Positions 52,404 to 59,611 of a stretch of 64,000 bases of DNA are shown piece after piece. The notes under the pieces were generated by a model. That model saw nothing but the letters and a program-made list of their open reading frames with translations, searched no databases and was not told the DNA's origin. Numbering within the stretch: the stretch's first letter is position 1; every line of letters begins with the position of its first letter. This DNA comes from Eubacteriales bacterium. Its GTDB lineage: Bacteria > Bacillota > Clostridia > Lachnospirales > Lachnospiraceae. Location of the stretch: positions 1 to 64,000 of the forward strand of contig JAUNPU010000011.1 of NCBI GenBank assembly GCA_030536555.1. Reading direction: 5' to 3'. The position numbers and the translations under genes are program-made.

Positions 52404-52610
52404 ATGGGAGAAGCTACAGGAACTGAGAAGGCTCCGAAAAAGAGTTTTTTCAAGGGTTTAAAAGCTGAGTTCAAAAAAATCGTATGGCCTGATCAGGAGA
52501 AGGTCGGCAAGCAGACCGCTGCAGTACTTGCAGTATCCATTGCACTGGGAGCTATCATCGCAGTCCTGGATTTCATCATCAAATGGGGCCTCAGCTTCAT
52601 CATTAAGTAA
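52404..52610 (+). CDS. secE: Preprotein translocase subunit SecE
   Basis: A 68-residue membrane protein: amphipathic 'GLKAEFKKIVWPDQEKVGKQT' followed by one membrane span near residues 42-62. It stabilises SecY in the Sec translocon. AAGGAGTGTG precedes the start. It is followed by nusG after 15 bases. Confidence 0.95.
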   Translation: MGEATGTEKAPKKSFFKGLKAEFKKIVWPDQEKVGKQTAAVLAVSIALGAIIAVLDFIIKWGLSFIIK

Positions 52611-52625
52611 GGCGAGGGTGATACT

Positions 52626-53141
52626 ATGTCAGAAGCAAAGTGGTATGTAGTTCATACCTATTCAGGCTACGAGAACAAGGTTAAAGTGGACATTGAGAAG
52701 ACGATTGAGAACCGTAACCTTCAGGACCAGATTCTGGAAGTTTCTGTTCCGATGCTGGAGGTATCCGAGCTGAAAAACGGCGTGGAGAAGCTGGCAGACA
52801 AGAAGATGTTCCCGGGATATGTACTGATCCATATGATCATGAATGATGATACATGGTATGTAGTGCGTAATACCCGCGGTGTTACCGGATTCGTAGGACC
52901 GGGTTCCAAACCTGTACCTTTAAGCGAAGCAGAGATGGAAAGTCTTGGATTCGGCAAGCGAGAGGTGATCGCAGACCTTGCAGTAGGCGATACCATCGTG
53001 GTTACCGCTGGTGCCTGGAAAGACACCATTGGAGCAATCAAGTCCATCAATGAAAGCAAGAAAACTCTTACAATCAATGTTGAGATGTTCGGCCGTGAGA
53101 CACCGGTTGAACTGAACTTCACAGAAGTGAAGCACATGTAA
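52626..53141 (+). CDS. nusG: Transcription termination/antitermination factor NusG
   Basis: A 171-residue protein. The NGN domain starts 'WYVVHTYSGYENKVK', with 'MFPGYVLIHMIMNDDTWYVVRNT'. The KOW domain near residue 125 has 'VGDTIVVTAGAWKDTIGAI'. It binds RNA polymerase and couples it to ribosome or Rho. Rho is also encoded in this window, at 62.2 kb. Confidence 0.96.
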   Translation: MSEAKWYVVHTYSGYENKVKVDIEKTIENRNLQDQILEVSVPMLEVSELKNGVEKLADKKMFPGYVLIHMIMNDDTWYVVRNTRGVTGFVGPGSKPVPLSEAEMESLGFGKREVIADLAVGDTIVVTAGAWKDTIGAIKSINESKKTLTINVEMFGRETPVELNFTEVKHM

Positions 53142-53239
53142 CAATGAGACGGACCGGCCCACAAAACCGGTCACGGCGCACCGTGTGCCGAAGCAGTGAG
53201 ACAGGCTGCCGGCGATTAAGGATGAGCGGTGTGTCGGCT

Positions 53240-53268
53240 CGTGGGAGGGACATCCCCGACAATACCAC
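53240..53268 (+). promoter_or_regulatory. Probable L1-binding mRNA element before rplK
   Basis: A 29-base element identical to one at 53850-53878. It folds as GTGG-GA-GGG-ACAT-CCCC-GACAATA-CCAC: two helices with an asymmetric internal loop (CCGACAA on the 3' side), which matches the known architecture of L1 binding sites on L11-operon mRNA. The ribosome site AGGAGG follows within 10 bases. Confidence 0.65.
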
Positions 53269-53287
53269 ATTATAGGAGGTCATTATT

Positions 53288-53713
53288 ATGGCAAAGAAAG
53301 TAACTGGTTACATCAAATTACAGATTCCGGCAGGCAAGGCTACCCCGGCTCCGCCAGTTGGTCCGGCTCTGGGTCAGCACGGCGTTAATATCGTACAGTT
53401 TACCAAAGAGTTCAACGCAAGAACCGCAGACAAGGGTGATCTGATCATCCCGGTAGTTATCACTGTATATGCAGATAGAAGCTTCAGCTTCATCACCAAG
53501 ACTCCGCCTGCAGCAGTTCTGTTAAAGAAGGCATGTAAGCTGAAATCTGGTTCCGCAGCTCCGAACAAGACCAAAGTAGCTACCATCTCTAAGGAAGATC
53601 TGCAGAAGATCGCTGAGACCAAGATGCCTGACTTAAACGCAGCAAGCATCGAAGCAGCTATGAGCATGATCGCTGGTACTGCAAGAAGTATGGGTATCAC
53701 CGTAGAGGAGTAG
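53288..53713 (+). CDS. rplK: 50S ribosomal protein L11
   Basis: A 141-residue protein: '[29 protein letters not shown]' N-terminal block and '[11 protein letters not shown]' C-terminus are diagnostic. It forms the stalk base that binds translation factors. ATAGGAGG lies just upstream of the start. It is preceded by the L1-type element and followed by a hairpin repeat pair. Confidence 0.97.
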   Translation: MAKKVTGYIKLQIPAGKATPAPPVGPALGQHGVNIVQFTKEFNARTADKGDLIIPVVITVYADRSFSFITKTPPAAVLLKKACKLKSGSAAPNKTKVATISKEDLQKIAETKMPDLNAASIEAAMSMIAGTARSMGITVEE

Positions 53714-53720
53714 GCATTGA

Positions 53721-53803
53721 GCACTTAGCGAGGTGTTTTCGAGCTTAGTGCGAAAGCCGTTCGTGAATCTTAGCGAGGTATTTTCGAGCTTAGATGAACG
53801 AAC
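53721..53803 (+). repeat. Two hairpin repeats with CTTAGCGAGGT-TTTTCGAGCTTAG core
   Basis: Hairpin 1 (53721-53751) and hairpin 2 (53759-53803) share CTTAGCGAGGTRTTTTCGAG followed by CTTAG, but have different outer stems: GCACT/AGTGC in the first, and GTTCGT..ATCT/AGAT..ACGAAC in the second. They lie between rplK and rplA. The conserved core with changed but still pairing arms suggests an RNA- or DNA-structure repeat family. Confidence 0.7.
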
Positions 53804-53849
53804 TACCTTGATTACAGTATATTATTTAGAGATGAAACTTGAAACGTGA

Positions 53850-53878
53850 CGTGGGAGGGACATCCCCGACAATACCAC
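53850..53878 (+). promoter_or_regulatory. Second probable L1-binding mRNA element, before rplA
   Basis: An exact 29-base copy of the element at 53240-53268, with TAGGAGG directly after it and the rplA start 16 bases downstream. This position would let L1 repress its own translation. Confidence 0.65.
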
Positions 53879-53894
53879 TAGGAGGTTATTTATT

Positions 53895-54590
53895 ATGAAA
53901 CATGGAAAAAGATACGTAGAAGCGGCTAAATCTGTAGACCGCGCTACTCTTTATGATGCAGCAGACGCTATCGCATTAGTGAAGAAAACTGCAGTTGCTA
54001 AATTTGATGAAACCATTGAAGCTCATATCAGAACCGGTTGTGACGGACGTCATGCTGATCAGCAGATCCGTGGTGCAGTAGTTCTGCCGCACGGTACCGG
54101 TAAGGTTGTCAGAATCCTGGTATTTGCAAAGGGCGTTAAGGCTGACGAGGCTCAGGCTGCCGGTGCAGATTACGTAGGAGCTGAGGAACTGATTCCGAAG
54201 ATCCAGAACGAAGGTTGGTTAGATTTCGACGTTGTTGTAGCTACCCCGGATATGATGGGCGTTGTTGGTCGTCTGGGTCGTGTACTTGGACCGAAGGGCT
54301 TAATGCCGAACCCGAAGGCTGGTACCGTAACCATGGACGTAACCAAGGCTATCAACGATATCAAGGCTGGTAAGATTGAGTACAGACTTGACAAGACCAA
54401 TATCATCCACGTGCCAGTTGGTAAAGCTTCTTTCACAGAAGAACAGTTAGCGGACAACTTCCAGACGCTTATGGATGCAATCAACAAAGCAAAACCGGCT
54501 ACCTTAAAGGGTACTTACATTAAGAGCGCAACCCTGACCTCTACCATGGGCCCGGGCGTTAAGCTGAATGTAGTAAAATTAATGGCGTAA
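53895..54590 (+). CDS. rplA: 50S ribosomal protein L1
   Basis: A 231-residue protein with '[30 protein letters not shown]' as the hallmark and '[21 protein letters not shown]' near residue 155. It forms the mobile L1 stalk and in many bacteria represses its own operon by binding leader mRNA. An L1-type RNA element precedes it. Confidence 0.97.
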   Translation: MKHGKRYVEAAKSVDRATLYDAADAIALVKKTAVAKFDETIEAHIRTGCDGRHADQQIRGAVVLPHGTGKVVRILVFAKGVKADEAQAAGADYVGAEELIPKIQNEGWLDFDVVVATPDMMGVVGRLGRVLGPKGLMPNPKAGTVTMDVTKAINDIKAGKIEYRLDKTNIIHVPVGKASFTEEQLADNFQTLMDAINKAKPATLKGTYIKSATLTSTMGPGVKLNVVKLMA

Positions 54591-54605
54591 GGTTTGAATT
54601 TTTGA

Positions 54606-54634
54606 TTGACAAACCAAATATAGTATGCTATCAT
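54606..54634 (+). promoter_or_regulatory. Promoter of the rplJ-rplL operon
   Basis: TTGACA (54606-54611), 17-base spacer, TATCAT (54629-54634) with an extended TG at 54626. Confidence 0.85.
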
Positions 54635-54639
54635 ACACA

Positions 54640-54762
54640 AGTATTGACTGCCGAAGACAGCAGGTGCCGCAAGGCGTAAGTTGAACACACCTGCCGAGGA
54701 ACATACAATTTCTTTATGATGAATTTGTAGAACCTCTCTGTCCCAGGACAGAGAGGTTTTTT
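54640..54762 (+). ncRNA. Ribosomal protein L10 leader
   Basis: Located between the promoter and rplJ. It contains the recognisable segment AGCAGGTGCCGCAAGGCGTA followed by ACACACCTGCCGAGG, the family of L10(L12)4-binding leaders (Rfam L10_leader). It ends in a perfect 13-bp terminator, AACCTCTCTGTCC (54731-54743) with GGACAGAGAGGTT (54746-54758) and TTTTTT. High L10 should favour termination. Confidence 0.85.
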
Positions 54763-54800
54763 CCTTGCAGTCTCCAAAATAAAACAGGAGGTAGATATTC

Positions 54801-55301
54801 ATGGCAAAAGTTGAGTTAAAACAGCCTATCGTAGCAGAGATCTCTGAACTGCTGAACGGCGCTGCAACTGCAGTAGTGGTTGACTATCGTGGTCTGACCG
54901 TTGCTCAGGATACCGAGCTGCGTAAACAGTTAAGAGAAGCTGGTGTTTCTTACAAAGTATATAAGAACACCATGATCAAGCGTGCTGCTGAAGGTACTGA
55001 TTTTGCTGCCCTGGATCCGCACTTAGAGGGACCGACCGCAATCGCAGTATCCAAAGAAGACGCAACCGCTCCGGCAAGAATCTTAGCAGAGTTCGCTAAG
55101 AAAGCTGACAAGCTGGAAATCAAGGGCGGTGTCGTAGAAGGCACCTACTATGATGCTAAGGGAATGCAGGTTATCGCAACCATCCCGTCCAGAGAAGTTC
55201 TTCTGGGCAGATTGCTGGGCAGCATGCAGTCTCCGATTGCAAACTTCGCTCGTGTGCTTAATCAGATCGCTGAGAAGCAGGGCGAGACCGCAGAGGCATA
55301 A
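54801..55301 (+). CDS. rplJ: 50S ribosomal protein L10
   Basis: A 166-residue protein: 'AATAVVVDYRGLTVAQDTELRKQLREAGVSYKVYKNTM' N-terminal block and a C-terminal helix that binds L7/L12 dimers. It anchors the stalk and represses its own mRNA through the L10 leader. ACAGGAGG precedes the start. Confidence 0.97.
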   Translation: MAKVELKQPIVAEISELLNGAATAVVVDYRGLTVAQDTELRKQLREAGVSYKVYKNTMIKRAAEGTDFAALDPHLEGPTAIAVSKEDATAPARILAEFAKKADKLEIKGGVVEGTYYDAKGMQVIATIPSREVLLGRLLGSMQSPIANFARVLNQIAEKQGETAEA

Positions 55302-55352
55302 TTTGCTTAATGAAGAGCTGCCACAGGCGGCGATGAGTTTAGCAAATTAGCC

Positions 55353-55404
55353 GTTCGACGACCACCGGGAGTCGAACTTCCATCAAGGAGTCGAACTTCC
55401 ATCA
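55353..55404 (+). repeat. Short direct repeats and hairpin between rplJ and rplL
   Basis: GAGTCGAACTTCCATCA occurs twice, 19 bases apart (55369 and 55388). The first copy's GTCGAAC also pairs with GTTCGAC at 55353. This resembles mRNA structure between differently expressed stalk genes. There is no sign of a tRNA here although GTCGAAC recalls a T-loop. Confidence 0.5.
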
Positions 55405-55462
55405 GGACACAAGATCCTTAACAAAGAAAATTTATAAAATATTTAAAATGGAGGAAATTAAA

Positions 55463-55840
55463 ATGGCAAAGTTAACCACCGCAGAGTTTATCGAAGCTAT
55501 CAAAGAGTTATCCGTATTAGAGCTGAACGAGTTAGTAAAAGCATGTGAGGAAGAGTTCGGCGTATCCGCAGCAGCAGGCGTTGTAGTTGCAGCAGCAGGT
55601 GCTGGCGCAGCTGAGGCAGCTGAAGAGAAGACCGAGTTCGACGTAGAGCTGACCGAGGTTGGCCCGAACAAGGTTAAAGTTATCAAGGTTGTACGTGAAG
55701 CTACCGGTCTGGGTCTGAAAGAGGCTAAGGACGTAGTTGACGGTGCTCCGAAGGTCCTGAAAGAGGGCGCTTCCAAGGAAGAGGCTGAGGAGATCAAGAC
55801 CAAACTTGAGGCTGAGGGCGCTAAAGTTACCCTGAAGTAA
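55463..55840 (+). CDS. rplL: 50S ribosomal protein L7/L12
   Basis: A 125-residue stalk protein. The N-terminal dimerisation region is followed by an Ala/Gly/Glu-rich hinge (about residues 35-52), and the C-terminal domain has '[22 protein letters not shown]'. The ATG at 55463 follows TGGAGG; an in-frame ATG 5 codons earlier lacks a ribosome site. A strong terminator ends the operon. Confidence 0.97.
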   Translation: MAKLTTAEFIEAIKELSVLELNELVKACEEEFGVSAAAGVVVAAAGAGAAEAAEEKTEFDVELTEVGPNKVKVIKVVREATGLGLKEAKDVVDGAPKVLKEGASKEEAEEIKTKLEAEGAKVTLK

Positions 55841-55878
55841 TCAGGTCGTACTGACGTAAGGGCAGTGTGAAGTCTGAG

Positions 55879-55928
55879 AGCCATGATTTTGTGAGTAATG
55901 ATTGCTCATGAGATCATGGCTTTTTTTT
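55879..55928 (+). terminator. Terminator of the rplJL operon
   Basis: AGCCATGAT (55879-55887) pairs with ATCATGGCT (55913-55921), with a further inner stem, followed by eight Ts. Confidence 0.92.
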
Positions 55929-55963
55929 GTTCCTGTTTTTCAGAAATCCCGGCTAAATATCCC

Positions 55964-55992
55964 TTGCAATTTCCCCAATCCTGCGATACAAT
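55964..55992 (+). promoter_or_regulatory. Promoter of the LysR gene
   Basis: TTGCAA (55964-55969), 17-base spacer, TACAAT (55987-55992). Confidence 0.55.
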
Positions 55993-56058
55993 AAACGAGT
56001 ACAAAATTATTGAAGTAAAATAAAAATACATCAAAAATACTGATGTATCAGCGTGCGC

Positions 56059-56934
56059 ATGGAAATTAGAAACCTGATTACATTTACAAAGGTGGCGGAG
56101 GAGCAGAGCCTGTCTAAGGCTGCGAAGGAGCTGGGGTATGCACAGTCTACGGTGACGATGCAGATGCAGCAGCTGGAGCAGGAGATGGGGGTCTCCCTGT
56201 ATGAGCGGGTCGGAAAGCAGATCCGGATCACGCGGGAAGGACAGGAACTGCTGCAGATTGCCGCTCATATTATCAAGATGTCGCAGGAGGCTCTGCAGAT
56301 TGGCAGGAGGACTCCGGAGACGGTTCGCGGTTCGCTGCGGATCGGGGTGCTGGAGGTGCTGGCGGGAGAGCAGCTTTCGGGGCGGATTCAGACGTATCTG
56401 GAGCAATATCCGGAGGTTGAGCTGGATGTCCGGACCGGGGCTGACAGCCAGGAGCTTCTGGAGCATCTGAGGCACAACGAGATCGATCTGATGGTCACAC
56501 TGGACCATTATATGAACGATTCGATGCTGGTCCATGCAGAGGACCGGAGAGAGCAGCTTCATTTCTTTGGAGCGACAAATGGTTCTCTGGCGGGGCGAAG
56601 CAGGGTGCGCTGGGAGGAACTGGAGACAGGACCATGGGTCCGGGGAAACCGGGATCTTGCCTGGGAACAGGAGCTGGAACAGAAGATTTGTCTGCCGCAG
56701 GTACGGCAGGTTACGATCCGAGACTATCGGATGGCGGCGGCAGCGGCAGCGGGGGGAGCGGGATATCTGTTTGCACCGGACAGAGCGGTGGAGATGTATA
56801 CCCGGGCTGGACAGCTGGCGGCGATAGATTACGAATATCCGGGAGCAGAATGGTGGCTTCAGACCATTTATCATAAGAATAAATGGCTGACCGGAGCGAT
56901 ACAGGCGTGGCTTGCCATGTCGGGGGACAGGTAG
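56059..56934 (+). CDS. LysR family transcriptional regulator
   Basis: A 291-residue regulator. The winged helix-turn-helix is at residues 1-60 ('SLSKAAKELGYAQSTVTMQMQQLEQEMG'), and the effector-binding domain starts near residue 88 ('GSLRIGVLEVLAGEQL'). The target and ligand are unknown; no divergent gene lies upstream, so the usual divergent-target rule gives no hint. The start is ATG 56059 or GTG 56053; neither has a clear ribosome site. The next gene begins directly after its stop. Confidence 0.88.
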   Translation: MEIRNLITFTKVAEEQSLSKAAKELGYAQSTVTMQMQQLEQEMGVSLYERVGKQIRITREGQELLQIAAHIIKMSQEALQIGRRTPETVRGSLRIGVLEVLAGEQLSGRIQTYLEQYPEVELDVRTGADSQELLEHLRHNEIDLMVTLDHYMNDSMLVHAEDRREQLHFFGATNGSLAGRSRVRWEELETGPWVRGNRDLAWEQELEQKICLPQVRQVTIRDYRMAAAAAAGGAGYLFAPDRAVEMYTRAGQLAAIDYEYPGAEWWLQTIYHKNKWLTGAIQAWLAMSGDR

Positions 56935-57381
56935 ATGCGTGCAGCAGGAACACTTGCAGACAGAAGGACCGGAAGCCGGTCCGGAATTTATGAATTTAAG
57001 AGAGACAAGAGGACAGGGGCGATTTTGCTGAAGCGGAGACGTTCTCCATTTCTGGGGGAGCTTCCCTATGTGCTGATTCTGGTGGCTGCGGTGACATTTG
57101 CCACAGGATCCTACTGTCAGTACATCAGACTTCGCACCAGCGTGGAGTGCCGCAGTGACCGGACAGAGGCGCTGAAGCGGCAGTATCTGGACCTTCAGAG
57201 CGACAATATGCTTCTGGAGTGTGCGCTGTATCAGACTCCGGATCTGAGCGCGGTCTATGAAACAGCGACAACAGAGCTGGGGATGGTGCCGGTCACACGA
57301 GACCATGTGATGCTGTACCATCAGAGCGACGATGAATTCGTCTTTCAGACAGATAACATTCCTATCATCGGGTTTGAATAG
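56935..57381 (+). CDS. FtsL/DivIC-like bitopic membrane protein
   Basis: A 148-residue protein: basic N-terminus (R-R-R-S-P-F), one membrane segment at about residues 44-62 ('ELPYVLILVAAVTFATGSY'), then an outside helix likely to be coiled-coil ('RTEALKRQYLDLQSDNMLLECAL') and an acidic tail. The layout and size fit the FtsL/DivIC septum group, but there are no division genes nearby and sequence identity cannot be assessed by eye. It starts one base after the LysR stop codon, so it is probably co-transcribed. Confidence 0.5.
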   Translation: MRAAGTLADRRTGSRSGIYEFKRDKRTGAILLKRRRSPFLGELPYVLILVAAVTFATGSYCQYIRLRTSVECRSDRTEALKRQYLDLQSDNMLLECALYQTPDLSAVYETATTELGMVPVTRDHVMLYHQSDDEFVFQTDNIPIIGFE

Positions 57382-57461
57382 CATACGTGTGCAGCCGGCA
57401 GATTTCCTCCGGCTGCGCACCCATCACACTGACCGGGCAGGGGCTTTATTACAAATATTGC

Positions 57462-57490
57462 TTGACAGGGGCACTTTGCGGTGCTAAAAT
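57462..57490 (+). promoter_or_regulatory. Promoter of the cold-shock gene leader
   Basis: TTGACA (57462-57467), 17-base spacer, TAAAAT (57485-57490) with a TG before it. It gives a leader of about 127 bases. Confidence 0.8.
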
Positions 57491-57520
57491 GTAATCGTAT
57501 TTTCGATATGAGCTTTTGAT

Positions 57521-57580
57521 TCACATATTTTTGTAAGTCATGAAGAGCATTCACGATTTACAAAAATATGTGATTTTTTT
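57521..57580 (+). terminator. Terminator-like hairpin inside the cold-shock leader
   Basis: TCACATATTTTTGTAA (57521-57536) pairs perfectly with TTACAAAAATATGTGA (57558-57573), followed by TTTTTTT. It lies between the promoter and the csp start codon, so transcripts must pass it. It could be an attenuator, or it could end a small RNA of about 85 bases. Confidence 0.75.
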
Positions 57581-57623
57581 GTTTCAGACGAAATACAAAT
57601 ATTATTATTAGGAGGTACCACTC

Positions 57624-57830
57624 ATGAATAACGGTACAGTAAAATGGTTCAACGCTACTAAAGGATATGGCTTTATCACCAACGATGCAACCGGCGAGGA
57701 AGTTTTCGTACATTTCTCCGGTATCGTAGCTGATGGCTACAAGACTCTGGAGGATGGTCAGAAAGTTACTTTCGATACCACCGAGGGCAACCGCGGTATC
57801 CAGGCTGTTAACGTAAAAGTTGTAGCTTAA
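57624..57830 (+). CDS. Cold-shock protein (CSD domain)
   Basis: A 68-residue single-strand nucleic-acid binding protein. RNP1 'KGYGFI' is at residues 13-18 and RNP2 'VFVHF' at 27-31. Cold-shock proteins act as RNA chaperones. TTAGGAGG lies 9 bases before the ATG. Expression may be controlled by the leader hairpin upstream. Confidence 0.95.
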   Translation: MNNGTVKWFNATKGYGFITNDATGEEVFVHFSGIVADGYKTLEDGQKVTFDTTEGNRGIQAVNVKVVA

Positions 57831-57848
57831 TTCATTTTAAGGATACGG

Positions 57849-57876
57849 AAAAGGACGTCGAGAGGCGTCCTTTTTT
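57849..57876 (+). terminator. Terminator of the cold-shock gene
   Basis: AAAAGGACG (57849-57857) pairs with CGTCCTTTT (57866-57874), followed by more Ts. Confidence 0.9.
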
Positions 57877-57902
57877 GCGCAGCCATATTTTTCGTGAGAA
57901 AA

Positions 57903-57918
57903 TTGTAAACGCTTACAA
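57903..57918 (+). promoter_or_regulatory. cre/LacI-type operator 1
   Basis: TTGTAAACGCTTACAA, a near-perfect palindrome matching the catabolite-response/LacI-family operator consensus. It lies upstream of the -35 box of the uxaB promoter. Confidence 0.75.
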
Positions 57919-57935
57919 AAAAGTTGAAAAAACTA

Positions 57936-57964
57936 TTGCATAATGGCAGGGAATGGTGTATAGT
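57936..57964 (+). promoter_or_regulatory. Promoter of uxaB
   Basis: TTGCAT (57936-57941), 17-base spacer, TATAGT (57959-57964), placed between the two operators. Confidence 0.65.
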
Positions 57965-58004
57965 AAAGCTACAAAGTGATTGAAACAGAGCGGCTTAAGC
58001 AAAT

Positions 58005-58020
58005 TTGTAAGCGCTTACAA
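58005..58020 (+). promoter_or_regulatory. cre/LacI-type operator 2
   Basis: TTGTAAGCGCTTACAA, a perfect palindrome in the transcribed leader, 102 bases centre to centre from operator 1. The pair could support DNA looping by a LacI-family repressor or CcpA roadblocking. Confidence 0.78.
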
Positions 58021-58087
58021 TCACAGCGGCAAAAAGCCGTATTCAGGCAGTTAACAATTAAACCAGTAAAAAGTGGAGGTTCAGGCA

Positions 58088-59431
58088 ATGAGCAATGTGA
58101 AAGAGACAGTGATTCAGTTTGGTGAAGGCGGGTTCCTGCGTGGCTTTGTGGATTATTTCTTCCAGAAGTTAAAAGATCAGAATCTGTTTGACGGTTCCGT
58201 AGTAGTGGTACAGCCGATCGAGCGCGGTATGTGCGAGATGCTGGAGAAGCAGGACTGCAAGTACAACCTGTTCTTAAGAGGAATCGACAATGGTGAGGTA
58301 GTGGACGAGCATACCCACATCGACGTGATTTCCAGATGTGTGAATCCGTATACTGACAACGCTGCATACATGGCACTGGCTGAGAACCCGGATATCCGCT
58401 TTGTTGTATCCAATACCACCGAGGCAGGCATCGAGTTCGTACCGGAGAACAAGTTCGAGGACGCTCCGGCAAAGTCCTTCCCGGGCAAGCTGACCCAGCT
58501 GCTGTACAAGAGATACAAACTGGGACTGAAGGGCTTCATCATTCTGTCCTGCGAGCTGATCGACCACAACGGCGAGGAGCTGGAGAAGTGCTGCATGCAG
58601 TACGCTGACCTGTGGAATCTGGGCGAGGATTTCAAGACTTGGATGAAGAATGAGAATGATTTCTGCTCTACTCTGGTAGACCGTATTGTAACCGGCTTCC
58701 CGAGAGACGAGCATGCTGCTCTGTGCGAGCGTATCGGCGAGCAGGACAACATGATGGATACCGCTGAGATTTTCCATCTGTGGGTAATCCAGGGTCATCA
58801 TGAGGACGAGCTTCCGCTGCAGAAGGCTGGCTTCAATGTAATCTGGACTGACAACGTTGATCCGTACAAGAAGAGAAAAGTAAGAATCTTAAATGGCGCT
58901 CATACCTCCATGGTTCTGGCTGCACGTCTGTATGGCTTAGAGACCGTAGGCGAGTGCTTAAAGGATGAGAAGGTATCCGCACTGTTAAAGAAGTGCATCT
59001 TCGAGGAGATCATCCCGACCATCGGTGATACCGAGGACAACCGCAAGTTTGGTGCTGCTGTGCTGGAGCGTTTCTCCAACCCGTTCATCAAGCATCTGCT
59101 GCTGTCCATCGCTCTGAACTCTGTATCCAAGTTCAAAGCAAGAGTTCTGCCGACCATCCTGGAGTTCAAGGCTGAGCACGGCAAGTATCCGCAGGGTCTG
59201 ACCTTCTCCCTGGCAGCCCTGATCGCATTCTACCGCACCGATGAGGCAAATGACGGCGAGGATATCATGAGCTTCATGAAGACCGCTTCTGTTGCTGACA
59301 TTCTGGCAAAAGAGGAGTACTGGGGTCAGGATCTGACCGATATGCTTCCGGAGATTCAGAAGTGGTATGATATGATCGAGAAAGACGGCATGGCAAAGGC
59401 ATACGATGCAGTGCTGGCAGCTGAGAATTAA
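58088..59431 (+). CDS. uxaB: Tagaturonate reductase (mannitol dehydrogenase family)
   Basis: A 447-residue NAD-dependent polyol dehydrogenase. The N-terminal nucleotide-binding part has 'IQFGEGGFLRGFVDYFF', then 'FVVSNTTEAGIEF', and the C-terminal domain has 'RILNGAHTSMVLAARLYGL', patterns I associate with UxaB. The reaction is tagaturonate to altronate in galacturonate breakdown. The start at 58088 follows GTGGAGGTTC. Two LacI/cre-type palindromes flank its promoter, fitting catabolite or hexuronate control. No other uronate gene is in the window; fructuronate reductase or another family member remains possible. Confidence 0.8.
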   Translation: MSNVKETVIQFGEGGFLRGFVDYFFQKLKDQNLFDGSVVVVQPIERGMCEMLEKQDCKYNLFLRGIDNGEVVDEHTHIDVISRCVNPYTDNAAYMALAENPDIRFVVSNTTEAGIEFVPENKFEDAPAKSFPGKLTQLLYKRYKLGLKGFIILSCELIDHNGEELEKCCMQYADLWNLGEDFKTWMKNENDFCSTLVDRIVTGFPRDEHAALCERIGEQDNMMDTAEIFHLWVIQGHHEDELPLQKAGFNVIWTDNVDPYKKRKVRILNGAHTSMVLAARLYGLETVGECLKDEKVSALLKKCIFEEIIPTIGDTEDNRKFGAAVLERFSNPFIKHLLLSIALNSVSKFKARVLPTILEFKAEHGKYPQGLTFSLAALIAFYRTDEANDGEDIMSFMKTASVADILAKEEYWGQDLTDMLPEIQKWYDMIEKDGMAKAYDAVLAAEN

Positions 59432-59461
59432 TCGGATTGAGCAATAAGCTGATATAGTAAT

Positions 59462-59518
59462 AACAACAAAAACCAGATGCTTCGCCGGTGAAGGGCGGGG
59501 AATCTGGTTTTTGTTGTT
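59462..59518 (+). terminator. Terminator of uxaB
   Basis: AACAACAAAAACCAGAT (59462-59478) pairs perfectly over 17 bases with its complement at 59502-59518, whose own T-rich arm acts as T-run. Confidence 0.8.
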
Positions 59519-59611
59519 GTGCCGGGCTCATTGGCGCGGCGTGCGGGGTGTTTTATTCTGGTGCGGGTGTGGAGATGGGAATAACCGTGGGAACGGATTC
59601 GTATATTTGGA

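Noticed and set aside
55353..55404. Possible tRNA fragment because of GTCGAAC
   Set aside because: No acceptor, D or anticodon arm can be formed; it is a short direct repeat.
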